Assembly (NCBI GenBank): GCA_000724175.1
Contig: JPGV01000025.1
Span: 91,687-155,686, forward strand
Origin: [Candidatus Thermochlorobacteriaceae] bacterium GBChlB
Lineage (GTDB): Bacteria > Bacteroidota > Chlorobiia > Chlorobiales > Thermochlorobacteraceae
Reading direction: 5' to 3'
DNA length: 64,000 bases
Shown here: piece after piece, positions 27,073 to 35,119 of the stretch
Position numbering within the stretch: position 1 is the stretch's first letter
Layout: the number at the start of each line of letters is the position of its first letter
Notes under the pieces: model-generated
Told to the model about the DNA's origin: nothing
The model's input: the letters and a program-made list of their open reading frames with translations, nothing else
Database searches by the model: none
Program-made: the position numbers and the translations under genes

Positions 27073-28980
27073 TTAGGAAATATCAAATAGCGCGCTTTCG
27101 CCCGGCGCGAGCGTAAGCCTGAGCGTTTGGCTTTCGACCGCAAAACGCTGTTCCGAGTAGAGTTCCAAGAGCGACTCAGCCGAAACGCTCAATGGAATTT
27201 TCACGGATTCCGATGCAATAGGATTGGCATTTCCAACGAACAAGAGTTGCGTCGAGCCGCTTTGCCGCGTCAGTATGATCAAATTCGTCTGCTCGTCGGA
27301 AAGCAGTGTGGTCGAGCCGTGATGATAATTGGCAATGACATCGAGATACTTGGCGCGAACCGACATGACCTTTGAAATATACGCGGTTATCGGCTCAACA
27401 CCGTTGTCGCCTGTCCAATTAAATGCGCGCGCGCTGAAAAGCGGCAACTGTTCCGACGGGAAAAATTTTAAATCATCTGGCGAAAATCCTAAGCCGGTGT
27501 TAATCGGATACCACTCGCAAAGTTCAACGCCGTTGTGAAGGAAAGGAATAGCGGGCAACACCGAGGCAAGCGCAATAAAAAACTTAGAGAAATTTTTTCC
27601 CGCAGCGCCGCCGCCGAATCGCGCCGCCGCGCGCGGCGTGTTGTGGCTTTCCGCGGTCGCAAAACTTGAAATGGCAATGCTGCCCAAGAGGTCGCGAATG
27701 AACTTTTTTAAGTCTTTCAACTCGTGCGCCACAAACGGCATGCTGCCAATGACGGCGTTATAGCCTTGTTCGCGGCTCTTCCGACTCGCGTTGAAGTTTT
27801 CATCCCAAAATGCGAAGTCAGGATTTTTACGTCGCGCGGTTTGAATGATGGATTTTTTGAGGTCGGCAGGCAGCGAGTGTCCCATGTCAATCATCACGCC
27901 ATCAATGTCAAAGGCATCTTGATAGTAGGGAATGATGCCGATGATTTTCTCCCACAGCGGCTGATTGATATACTCTGGCTTTGCTAAGTTGGCTTCATAC
28001 ATCCTGACGGTGTTGTAGGCAATGTAATTGTAGTGCGGATGCGTGTAGAGCTTCAGGTATGTTACATCGTTCCAAGGTGGCTGGGTGTCCTGTGGGGGCC
28101 AATCGGCAAAGGCGCCCGGAATCCGACACACGCGCTGGTCGTTGGTCAGCCCGATGTATCGACCGTCGTGATACTCAACGGTGTGCGGCGGCGAGACATA
28201 CATCGACTTGTAAATCGCATGTGGTTCGGGCAAATCCAAAAAATCGCCGCGCTCGACTTTGGCAAGAATCTGTTGCAACTCTGCGTCGGTGAAAATCGGA
28301 TTACCGTATCGCCCTTCGTCGGTCGCTCCCTGCGGACGATTTTGAACGCGCTCATCAATCCAGTAAAACCAATCGGGGTGTTCTTTTACCCAATCGGAAT
28401 CTTTGGCGGCGGTGCGAAAGACAAACTCAACAACCACCCGCAAACCCAAGTGATGACATGCCTCGACGAATGCCTTGAACTCTGTTTCGGCGTCTAAGTT
28501 CAACGCAGGCTCGGCAAGACGCTCATCGAGCTTATACGGATTTTTGATGGCATAAGGAGACCCAAGTGTGCCTTTGTTCCCGTCGCTGCCAATGGCGGTA
28601 ATGGGCAATAGGTGAACAACGGTCGCGCCTAAGCGCTTGATGTGCGGCAAGAGCGCGATGGATTTTAAGAACGTGCCAGTTTCTCGAAAGCCGCTTGTCG
28701 TGTCAAGGTCGAGTTTGCCGTTGGCGTTGTGGTCGAAGGCGGTCGCAGTGCGGACGAAAAGGTTGTAAATTACCGAACTCGATGACCACTCGCCGTTGCC
28801 GACGACGGGCAATGCGCTGTTGGGCTGGGCAAGAATGCGGTCGATAGCCTGAGCGTAATACTCGCGCGGATTAACGGCGACGACCGACACACGGTCGCTG
28901 TGCCAAAGCGTCGGAATGTGATAGGTCTCGTGGATGTTAGGAAGCGATTGGAGAGCCGAAAGAAGCTGTTGTAACGACAT
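27073..28980 (-). CDS. GH13 alpha-amylase-family enzyme, GlgE-like
   Basis: 635 residues with a catalytic (beta/alpha)8 barrel and C-terminal beta domain. Standard GH13 landmarks deviate: motif I reads VVVEFVFRTAAKDSD followed by WVKEHPDWF, motif II GVMIDMGHSLP (nucleophile aspartate kept), motif III FWDENFNA (acid/base glutamate kept) and motif IV ESHNTPRAA instead of the usual NHD. The VKEHPDWF and NTP wording resembles GlgE maltosyltransferases (GH13_3), so I suspect a transferase or related alpha-glucan enzyme and not a plain amylase. It is upstream of the PfkB kinase. Subfamily assignment is tentative. Confidence 0.8.
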   Translation of the reverse strand: MSLQQLLSALQSLPNIHETYHIPTLWHSDRVSVVAVNPREYYAQAIDRILAQPNSALPVVGNGEWSSSSVIYNLFVRTATAFDHNANGKLDLDTTSGFRETGTFLKSIALLPHIKRLGATVVHLLPITAIGSDGNKGTLGSPYAIKNPYKLDERLAEPALNLDAETEFKAFVEACHHLGLRVVVEFVFRTAAKDSDWVKEHPDWFYWIDERVQNRPQGATDEGRYGNPIFTDAELQQILAKVERGDFLDLPEPHAIYKSMYVSPPHTVEYHDGRYIGLTNDQRVCRIPGAFADWPPQDTQPPWNDVTYLKLYTHPHYNYIAYNTVRMYEANLAKPEYINQPLWEKIIGIIPYYQDAFDIDGVMIDMGHSLPADLKKSIIQTARRKNPDFAFWDENFNASRKSREQGYNAVIGSMPFVAHELKDLKKFIRDLLGSIAISSFATAESHNTPRAAARFGGGAAGKNFSKFFIALASVLPAIPFLHNGVELCEWYPINTGLGFSPDDLKFFPSEQLPLFSARAFNWTGDNGVEPITAYISKVMSVRAKYLDVIANYHHGSTTLLSDEQTNLIILTRQSGSTQLLFVGNANPIASESVKIPLSVSAESLLELYSEQRFAVESQTLRLTLAPGESALFDIS

Positions 28981-29025
28981 TCAAAACTAATTTAACAAAT
29001 TAAGCGGGCGAATATACGCCCTTGT

Positions 29026-29820
29026 ATGCGAAATCTGAAACTGGTGCTTCAATACGACGGAACGCCGTTTGCGGGTTGGCAGCGTCAGCCGCAGAACAAA
29101 CATCAACGCACGATTCAGGGCGACCTCGAAGCGGTGCTAAAAAAAGTCTTGCAAGAGCCAATTGACGTGCATTGCGCAGGACGCACCGACACTGGCGTTC
29201 ATGCCCGAGAGCAAATCGCACACTTTAAGACGACCTCGAGCATCAACGCGGAGCAACTTCGTTATGTTTTGAACCGTATGCTCCCAAAAGAAATTTCAGT
29301 GATGAAAATCACCGATGCTCCCGAAGACTTCCATGCGCGGCACAGCGCGACCGCGCGCACCTATCGATATTTCATCATCACCGAGCGCATCGCCTTGAAA
29401 CATCGCTTTTCGGCATTTTATCCCTTGAAAAACCTTGACTTGAACGCAATGCAGCAATGCGCCGATGTCATCGTAGGGGAGCATGACTTTCGCTCCTTCT
29501 GCAAAGTTGGCAATAAAAAACGCACCTATCTGTGCAACGTGCGCCGTGCTGTTTGGCGGAGCATCGGGAAGAGCGAATTGGTGTTCGAGATTACAGCAAA
29601 TCGATTTTTGCATAGCATGGTGCGGTTGCTGGTCGGCACAATGCTCGACGTCGGCGCGGGAGAACGGTCGGTCAAAGACTTCCGAGAGGTGCTGCTCGCC
29701 AGAGATGTGCGCCGCGCGGGAACTGCTGCGAAACCATGCGGTCTGTTTTTCTGGAAGGCGCATTACGAAAAACGCCGAAAACACATCGTGCCTGAACAGG
29801 AACTTGAAACAGACGAATAA
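29026..29820 (+). CDS. truA: tRNA pseudouridine(38-40) synthase
   Basis: Converts uridines 38-40 of tRNA anticodon stems to pseudouridine. 264 residues. Family motifs are LQYDGTPFAGWQRQP, the catalytic aspartate loop CAGRTDTGVHA, and the C-terminal FLHSMVRLLVGTMLDVG with FKxAxP-like closing strands. The ATG at 29026 directly precedes the first strand. It is divergent from the GH13 gene with a 45-base gap and precedes the DUF192 lipoprotein. Confidence 0.96.
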   Translation: MRNLKLVLQYDGTPFAGWQRQPQNKHQRTIQGDLEAVLKKVLQEPIDVHCAGRTDTGVHAREQIAHFKTTSSINAEQLRYVLNRMLPKEISVMKITDAPEDFHARHSATARTYRYFIITERIALKHRFSAFYPLKNLDLNAMQQCADVIVGEHDFRSFCKVGNKKRTYLCNVRRAVWRSIGKSELVFEITANRFLHSMVRLLVGTMLDVGAGERSVKDFREVLLARDVRRAGTAAKPCGLFFWKAHYEKRRKHIVPEQELETDE

Positions 29821-29858
29821 AGCGATGTATCTTGAAAAAAGTTGACACAAAAACAACA

Positions 29859-30362
29859 ATGAAAAAAATACTCTGCTGCGCGCTCGTCTTCGTCGCTGTG
29901 GCTGGTTGCGACCGATTGAAAAACAACAGCAACCCGCCGCCGATGAGTGGCCCGACGACAGCTACAAAAAAAACGGAAATGCGCGGCTTGAAACGCAAAC
30001 TCAAAATCGATACGGCAATCGTCTGGGTCGATATCGCCGATAAAGACCAAACGCGGGCGCAAGGGCTAATGTATCGGCGTGAAATGCCCGACGACGAGGG
30101 CATGCTCTTTGTCTTCCCGCAGCCCGATAAACAGTCGTTTTGGATGAAGAACACGTATCTGCCGCTCGACATTGCCTTCGTCGATGAACAACTGCGCATC
30201 ACCGACATTCACCAGATGAAACCGATGGGAGACTCAAACGAGCCAGATGATAAACTTCCGCGCTACGAATCGTCAAAACCGGTGCCGTATGCGATTGAAC
30301 TCAATCAAGGCTGGTTCAAGAAAAAAGGCATCGCGGTCGGCGCAAAAATCTCGTTTGAGTAA
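29859..30362 (+). CDS. DUF192 family lipoprotein
   Basis: 167 residues from the ATG at 29859, which begins a lipoprotein signal peptide (MKKILCCALVFVAVAGC, lipobox VAGC). A TTG at 29832 is in frame but would push the signal inward. Mature residues 50-167 match the DUF192 (YcgC-like) fold: IAD-type strand, AQGLMYRREMPDDEGMLFVF, FWMKNTYLPLDIAFVDE and YAIELNQGWF. The domain is found in secreted proteins of many bacteria without a known activity. Confidence 0.88.
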   Translation: MKKILCCALVFVAVAGCDRLKNNSNPPPMSGPTTATKKTEMRGLKRKLKIDTAIVWVDIADKDQTRAQGLMYRREMPDDEGMLFVFPQPDKQSFWMKNTYLPLDIAFVDEQLRITDIHQMKPMGDSNEPDDKLPRYESSKPVPYAIELNQGWFKKKGIAVGAKISFE

Positions 30363-30385
30363 TGTCGTGATTTGCCCAGCGCTGT

Positions 30386-30982
30386 TTATGGTTTAAGAGA
30401 CACAACGACTTCAACTTCGACGCTGGCGCCGAGCGGCAATTCGGCGACACCAACCGCGCTACGAGCATGCCGGCCGTTTTCGCCGAAGACATCGTTGAAA
30501 AAATCTGATGCGCCGTTGCCGACAAACGGCTGTTCGGTAAATCCCGATTCGCTGGCAACAAACACCGTTAGCTTTACCACGCGCTCGATTTTATCCAAAT
30601 CGCCGATGAGCTGACGAATAGCCGCCAGCGCGTTAATGGCACAAACTCTCGCCGCCGCCTTTGCTTCCTCTTTACCGACAATCATGCCCACTTTGCCTTT
30701 GCCGCCCTGAATCAACTGCCCATCGACGAGTGGCAGCTGCCCAGATGTAAAAACCAAGTTTCCCGTTTGAACGGCAGGAATGTAGGCGGCAAGCGGCTTT
30801 GAAGGCACCGGCAGCGTAACGCCGAGCGAGAGTAATCGTTGTTCAACAGTCGACATGGGTTTAGTTGGTTTGGTTTGAGAAACGCCTTGAACGGCAAACA
30901 ACATTGGCAATGCAAGATACAGCAGCGCTGTCAAAACGGCGAAACGGACACGCCGGAATTGAGCGAAGAAAATGTGACGCAT
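30386..30982 (-). CDS. RidA (YjgF/YER057c) family protein with signal peptide
   Basis: 198 residues. RidA-type enamine/imine deaminase fold from residue about 43: MSTVEQRLLSLG, FTSGQLPLVDG, RVCAINALAAIRQLIGDLD, and the C-terminal RSAVGVAELPLGASVEVEVV with the conserved arginine. This is the longer YjgF subgroup. The first 36 residues form a hydrophobic signal (FAVLTALLYLALPMLFAVQG), predicting export, whereas most RidA proteins are cytosolic. An internal ATG at 30856 would give a 156-residue cytosolic form. The gene converges on the DUF192 lipoprotein with a 23-base gap. Confidence 0.85.
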   Translation of the reverse strand: MRHIFFAQFRRVRFAVLTALLYLALPMLFAVQGVSQTKPTKPMSTVEQRLLSLGVTLPVPSKPLAAYIPAVQTGNLVFTSGQLPLVDGQLIQGGKGKVGMIVGKEEAKAAARVCAINALAAIRQLIGDLDKIERVVKLTVFVASESGFTEQPFVGNGASDFFNDVFGENGRHARSAVGVAELPLGASVEVEVVVSLKP

Positions 30983-31054
30983 ACATTAAAAAGTTAAAGG
31001 TTATGTATCAAGGGTGAGTTGACGGTGAAACGCCGTCAGCACAGCCGAACAATG

Positions 31055-31090
31055 GATTGCGTCGCTACGCTCGCAATGACGGCTTGTCAT
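31055..31090. repeat. Palindromic intergenic repeat of the 'GCGTCGCTACGCTCGCAATGAC' type
   Basis: Inverted arms ATTGCG (31056-31061) and CGCAAT (31072-31077) around GTCGCTACGCT-type sequence. Very similar short palindromic repeats are scattered in intergenic regions of many Bacteroidota/Chlorobiota genomes. I see one full copy in this window; another repeat type lies at 53936-53973. Confidence 0.5.
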
Positions 31091-31249
31091 AACGAAGAGG
31101 CGCGCCGCGACTGACACCACCACCAGACAGGCTAAAGAGCGCAACACACGTTGAATCCACGACCAAGTTAAACGAAAATAATTGTGATGTGGCGCAAGAT
31201 AACCGCTAAACTTGTAACCGCTTGTCTCGAATGTTCGTATAATTCAGGC

Positions 31250-31345
31250 GAGAAGGAAAAAACCTTCTCCGTAGTCATGGTTACGCGATGATATACGATG
31301 ATTGAGCAAGCGCGGCGGTTGAAACTCAACCGCCGCTTTGTTTTT
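31250..31345 (+). ncRNA. Candidate small RNA ending in an intrinsic terminator
   Basis: A TATAAT at 31238-31243 could start transcription near 31250. The resulting transcript would begin with the 7-bp hairpin 31250-31269 and end at the strong terminator: arms GCGGCGGTTG (31312-31321) and CAACCGCCGC (31327-31336), then a T-rich tract to 31345. This is about 95 bases with no open frame worth calling. It could equally be the leader of the response-regulator gene. No family is recognised. Confidence 0.35.
31312..31345 (+). terminator. Intrinsic terminator
   Basis: Perfect 10-bp stem with a five-base loop and the tail TTTGTTTTT. It lies 145 bases before the response-regulator start, so it is either the end of a small RNA or an attenuator for that gene. 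Confidence 0.65.
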
Positions 31346-31490
31346 CTGAACTGCCCTGCAATTTTTTTCTGCTTTCTTCAATACGCCGCAATTTTTTTCT
31401 GCGCCTGTGGTTATATTGCCTGCCGTGCGTGGCAATGCTGTTCCGCCGCGCTAAGTTGCCGAGGTCGCTCCAAATCAAGTTCACAGAGTT

Positions 31491-32213
31491 ATGACGAATT
31501 TTGCCCTAAAAACATCGTCGGCGGAAAAGCCACAAAAAGTTTTGTTGGTCGATGATGACGACGCGATTCTACGTGCCACGTCGCACCAACTCACGCTCAA
31601 CGGCTACGACGTCGTAACTGCAATGGACGCCGAAGAAGCCGAACAGGTCATTCTGGAAGATGGTATCGAAATCGTCATTTGCGACTTTGCCATGCCGGGC
31701 TTGAACGGTTTGGAGTTCTGCCAAAAATTGCGCAATCGGCCAGAGACGCGCTCGATTTACTTCATCATGTTCACTGGCTACGGCAAAAACGACGAGAAAA
31801 TTCAGGCGCTCAAGTCGGGCGTTGATGACTACATTACCAAATCCTTCGACCCAGCTGAATTGGTCGCCCGTGTTCATGTGGCGCAGCGCATTGTGGAATT
31901 GCAGCGTCAAGTCGTGCGGCTCGAGCGCATGCAAACCTATTCGGAACTCATCACAACATTGGCGCACGAAATCAACAATCCGCTCACAGGGCTTTTGGGC
32001 TTTCTCGAGCTGGCAAAAATCAAACTCAAACGTGTGCCGCTCAGCGAGGCGGACGTCGAGAAAATCGTTCAGATGTTGGAACGCACACATGAGCAAGGCA
32101 AGCGCATTGGCGTTGTCGTCGAAAGGCTCTTAAACCTGAAAGACTACAAAACCAAGACCTATTTGGAAACCGTGCGTATGATTGACATTGACACGCCGTC
32201 TCCTGAAAATTAA
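31491..32213 (+). CDS. Response-regulator receiver with HisKA domain, no ATPase
   Basis: 240 residues. Residues 15-130 form a CheY-like receiver: acidic pair VDDDDAIL, phosphoacceptor aspartate in VICDFAMPG, conserved Thr in FTGYG and the lysine in YITKSF (S for the usual P). Residues about 150-220 form a HisKA dimerisation helix pair with the H-box TLAHEINNPL. The chain ends without an HATPase_c domain, so it cannot autophosphorylate on its own. It may act as a phosphotransfer protein or pair with a separate kinase. The ATG follows a small RNA/terminator region. The end is followed by the UbiA gene 31 bases later. Confidence 0.85.
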   Translation: MTNFALKTSSAEKPQKVLLVDDDDAILRATSHQLTLNGYDVVTAMDAEEAEQVILEDGIEIVICDFAMPGLNGLEFCQKLRNRPETRSIYFIMFTGYGKNDEKIQALKSGVDDYITKSFDPAELVARVHVAQRIVELQRQVVRLERMQTYSELITTLAHEINNPLTGLLGFLELAKIKLKRVPLSEADVEKIVQMLERTHEQGKRIGVVVERLLNLKDYKTKTYLETVRMIDIDTPSPEN

Positions 32214-32244
32214 CGCGGCACAGGCAAAAGGGGAGAGAAGCGTT

Positions 32245-33105
32245 ATGCCGTCCGAAACGCCGTCGTTCAACCTTGCGGCATATCTGAAAATCACGCGCCC
32301 GTCGAATGTTGTGTTATTTTTTCTCGGCATTTTGTTGGGCGGCGTTGCTGCGCAGGGGATAGCGGTTTTAAGCAACGTGAAGCTCTGGATTGCCGCGCTG
32401 TCTGGCACACTGATTGGCGCGGCGGCGAATGTCATCAACGATGTCAAAGATGTGGACATTGACCGCATCAATAAACCGCGGCGTCCGCTCATCGCAGGCG
32501 AATTGACGTCGGAGCATGCCACGCGCTTTTGGCTGCTGCTTAATCTCACGGGAGCATCGCTCAGCACATTGATTTCCCTTGAAAATACTGTTATTGCAAT
32601 AACCTTTATTGCCATTTTTTATGCATACAGCCAGTGGTTTAAGCGAATGTTGCTGTTAGGAAACCTTGTTGTGGCATCGGGCGTGAGTGCGGGACTTTTC
32701 TACGGCGCATCGGCAACAGGCGGGTGTAGCGCAATTTGGTTTCCGGCGATATTTTGCTTCACTCTCAACTTCGGGCGTGAAATTCTCAAAGACTTGGAAG
32801 ATGTTGAGGGCGACACACAGGGCGGAGCATCAACGCTCCCGATTAAACTGGGCGCAACGAAAACACTCGTCGTTGTCTCGGCGATTTTCATCGCGCTGAT
32901 GGGGTTATCTACGCTGCCTTATTGGACGGGCGATTACGGCGCGTGGTATTTGCTTTCGGTAATGCTCCTAACGAACAGCATTTTCGCCATCGTGGTTTGG
33001 AGAATTTGGCAAGTGCAAACAAAAGAAAATTTTTATCGGATGAACACGCTGCTCAAAGCAGCGATGCTGACAGGCATCATTTCTATTGCGCTGGCAAAAG
33101 CGTAA
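32245..33105 (+). CDS. UbiA-family prenyltransferase
   Basis: 286 residues from the ATG at 32245, preceded by a GGGGAGA ribosome-binding site; a longer frame from 32182 would overlap the previous gene. About eight membrane helices. The first aspartate-rich motif is NDVKDVDIDRINKPRRPL, and the second aspartate motif is in REILKDLEDVEGD. The pattern fits geranylgeranylglycerol-phosphate or (bacterio)chlorophyll-type prenyltransferases. In a Chlorobiota genome a chlorophyll or lipid ether role is possible, but the substrate cannot be fixed from this sequence. Confidence 0.88.
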   Translation: MPSETPSFNLAAYLKITRPSNVVLFFLGILLGGVAAQGIAVLSNVKLWIAALSGTLIGAAANVINDVKDVDIDRINKPRRPLIAGELTSEHATRFWLLLNLTGASLSTLISLENTVIAITFIAIFYAYSQWFKRMLLLGNLVVASGVSAGLFYGASATGGCSAIWFPAIFCFTLNFGREILKDLEDVEGDTQGGASTLPIKLGATKTLVVVSAIFIALMGLSTLPYWTGDYGAWYLLSVMLLTNSIFAIVVWRIWQVQTKENFYRMNTLLKAAMLTGIISIALAKA

Positions 33106-33126
33106 TTCACACAACCTGAAAAAAAC

Positions 33127-33960
33127 GTGCTGAATAATCGACTTTCGAGAGTAGTGGCTTCGGGCGAAAAATTGTATGTGCCGTATGTAATGCCTGAATT
33201 TCCGACGGCGGGCAGCACGGTTCAAACGGTGCTGGCATTGCAGCGAAGCGGCGCATCGCTGATTGAGTTGGGATTTCCACACAGCGACCCGCTTGCCGAC
33301 GGTGTCGTAATTCAAAATGCTGCACAAACTGCCATTCGGAACGGCGCGACGCTGCAACGAATTTTTAACCTCGTGAAAAACGCCCGACAAGGTGAGGGCG
33401 GAGAAGCGCTTACCGTGCCGCTTGTCCTGATGGGCTATATCAATCCTGTGTTGGCTTACGGCGTTGAGAAATTTTTAGACGATGCGGCGGCGGCGGGCGT
33501 CGATGGATTTATCATTCCCGATTTGCCGCCCGAAGAAGCGGCGTGGTTCAGAGCTGAATGCGTGGAGCGAAACTTGTCGCTGATATTTCTCATCTCGCCT
33601 GTATCGTCCGACGAGCGCATCAGAAAAATCGATGACCTCTCAACGGATTTTTCGTATTGCGTAGCGGTCAATGCGACCACGGGAACAGCGAAACTTGTGC
33701 AGAACAGCGACAACGCCGTTGAAGCCTATTTGGAGCGAGTGCGCCGACAGGTGAAAAAGAAATTTGTGGTTGGGTTCGGTGTTCAAACGGCGGCGCAGGC
33801 GGAACGACTGTTGGAAAAAGCGGACGGCGTAGTGGTTGGCACAGCGTTGCTAAGAGCAATCGCTGCAGCGACCTCGCCCGATGAAACGGCAAAACGGGCA
33901 GAACAGTTTTGGAGGGCGCTGCAAGTCAGGACGGGCGCATCAGAGTTGGAGAAAGCCTGA
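33127..33960 (+). CDS. trpA: Tryptophan synthase alpha subunit
   Basis: Releases indole from indole-3-glycerol phosphate for the beta subunit. 277 residues, GTG start at 33127. Catalytic residues are E47 in the segment LIELGFPHSDPLADG and D58 of that same loop. Also present are GVDGFIIPDLPPEEA, the phosphate-binding VGFGVQTAAQ and TALLRAIAA. Only trpA is here; other trp genes are not adjacent. It starts 22 bases after the UbiA gene. Confidence 0.96.
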   Translation: MLNNRLSRVVASGEKLYVPYVMPEFPTAGSTVQTVLALQRSGASLIELGFPHSDPLADGVVIQNAAQTAIRNGATLQRIFNLVKNARQGEGGEALTVPLVLMGYINPVLAYGVEKFLDDAAAAGVDGFIIPDLPPEEAAWFRAECVERNLSLIFLISPVSSDERIRKIDDLSTDFSYCVAVNATTGTAKLVQNSDNAVEAYLERVRRQVKKKFVVGFGVQTAAQAERLLEKADGVVVGTALLRAIAAATSPDETAKRAEQFWRALQVRTGASELEKA

Positions 33961-33970
33961 ACTTTTTTGC

Positions 33971-33978
33971 TATATTTG
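33971..33978 (+). promoter_or_regulatory. Candidate Bacteroidota-type -7 element before the GT2 gene
   Basis: TATATTTG following a T run (cttttttgc) fits TAnnTTTG. A GTTG about 22 bases upstream is a poor -33 element. Distance to the GTG start at 34021 is about 45 bases. Confidence 0.35.
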
Positions 33979-34020
33979 TAATCTTTTACGAACACCATCG
34001 AAAACAGCCTGCAAAGTCCT

Positions 34021-35097
34021 GTGCAAGAAACCGTTGAGAGCGGTAGTTTGACGACCACACATATCCAAACTGCGCTGCCGTCGGCGGGCTATCCGTCAGT
34101 CGATGTGATTATTCCGCATTTCAACGGCGTCGAGATTCTCGACAAGTGCCTTGCCGCTTTGGAACGGACGACTTACCCAAACTTCACCATCACGATTGTC
34201 GATAACGGCACGATTGATGAGAGCCTGAAATTGGCGTCAGAAAAATATAAACGCATTCGCATTATTGAGGCGGGGAAAAATTTAGGCTATGCAGGTGGCT
34301 GCAACTTCGGCTTTGCCAAAACGCGCGGAAAATACGTCGTCTTTCTCAACAACGACACCGAGCAAGCGCCTGACTGGTTGGAGACCTTGGTGAGCGTCGC
34401 CGAATCCGACGAGACGATTGCGGCAGTTCAGCCCAAACTTCTGTCCATTCAAGCGCGAGAGCGCGGCGAGCGTGTGTTTGACTACGCGGGCGGCGCGGGC
34501 GGTATGCTCGATGCGCTGTGTTATCCTTACGCACTGGGTCGAGTGTTTAATCAAACCGAGACTGACGACGGACGCTACGACACGGCGACGGAAATTTTTT
34601 GGGCGTCGGGCGCAGCAATGCTCGCACGGCGCAGCGCGATTGACCGCGTTGGCGGTTTCGACGATGACTTCTTCGCCCACATGGAAGAAATCGATTTGTG
34701 TTGGCGGTTTTGGATTGCCGGCTATAAAGTCTATGCCGCACCAAAATCGGTTGTCTATCATTACGGCGGCGCAACGCTTGCGGCTGGAAATCCACGCAAA
34801 ATCTACCTCAATCACCGAAACAACTTGATGATGATTGTCAAGAACAGTTCGCTCTTGCGGTTGCTGTATTTGCTGCCAATACGCGTGATGCTGGAACTGG
34901 CATCGTTGGCGTATTACCGCAAGCACGGCTCGGAATACACGGCGTATGTGGTCAATGCGCTTGTGTGGAATGTGAGAAATTTTTTTAAGACGTTCGCGAA
35001 ACGTCGCGCTGTTCAGCAGCTGCGGCGGCGGCGAGACCGAGATATTTTCAAAAACGCTGGCGGCTGGGTCGTGCTAAAAAAAGCCATCGCGGGATGA
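34021..35097 (+). CDS. Glycosyltransferase family 2
   Basis: 358 residues, GTG start. GT-A fold: N-terminal VDVIIPHFNGVEILDKCLAAL, the DXD-like motif in FLNNDTEQAPDW, and the later HMEEIDLCWRFWIAGYKVYAAP of the rhamnosyltransferase/N-acetylglucosaminyltransferase-like GT2 branch. It transfers a sugar from a nucleotide sugar onto a glycan, presumably an exopolysaccharide or O-antigen, because the next three genes are a flippase-like protein, a PHP phosphatase and a polymer-length regulator. The acceptor is unknown. Confidence 0.92.
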   Translation: MQETVESGSLTTTHIQTALPSAGYPSVDVIIPHFNGVEILDKCLAALERTTYPNFTITIVDNGTIDESLKLASEKYKRIRIIEAGKNLGYAGGCNFGFAKTRGKYVVFLNNDTEQAPDWLETLVSVAESDETIAAVQPKLLSIQARERGERVFDYAGGAGGMLDALCYPYALGRVFNQTETDDGRYDTATEIFWASGAAMLARRSAIDRVGGFDDDFFAHMEEIDLCWRFWIAGYKVYAAPKSVVYHYGGATLAAGNPRKIYLNHRNNLMMIVKNSSLLRLLYLLPIRVMLELASLAYYRKHGSEYTAYVVNALVWNVRNFFKTFAKRRAVQQLRRRRDRDIFKNAGGWVVLKKAIAG

Positions 35098-35119
35098 GCG
35101 AAAAACAACACCGAAACAA

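Larger units (their letters stand above)
30983..31490. other. 508-base intergenic region with hairpins, a repeat and a candidate small RNA
   Basis: No protein gene is visible. It contains, in order, a hairpin (31020-31038), the repeat at 31055-31090, a TATAAT-like site near 31238, a second hairpin (arms 31250-31256 and 31263-31269), and the terminator at 31312-31345. The remaining sequence up to the response-regulator start at 31491 shows nothing I can name. Confidence 0.6.

Noticed and set aside
30983..31490. CRISPR array or tRNA gene in the long gap
   Set aside because: No repeated direct units with spacers and no cloverleaf-forming sequence seen.
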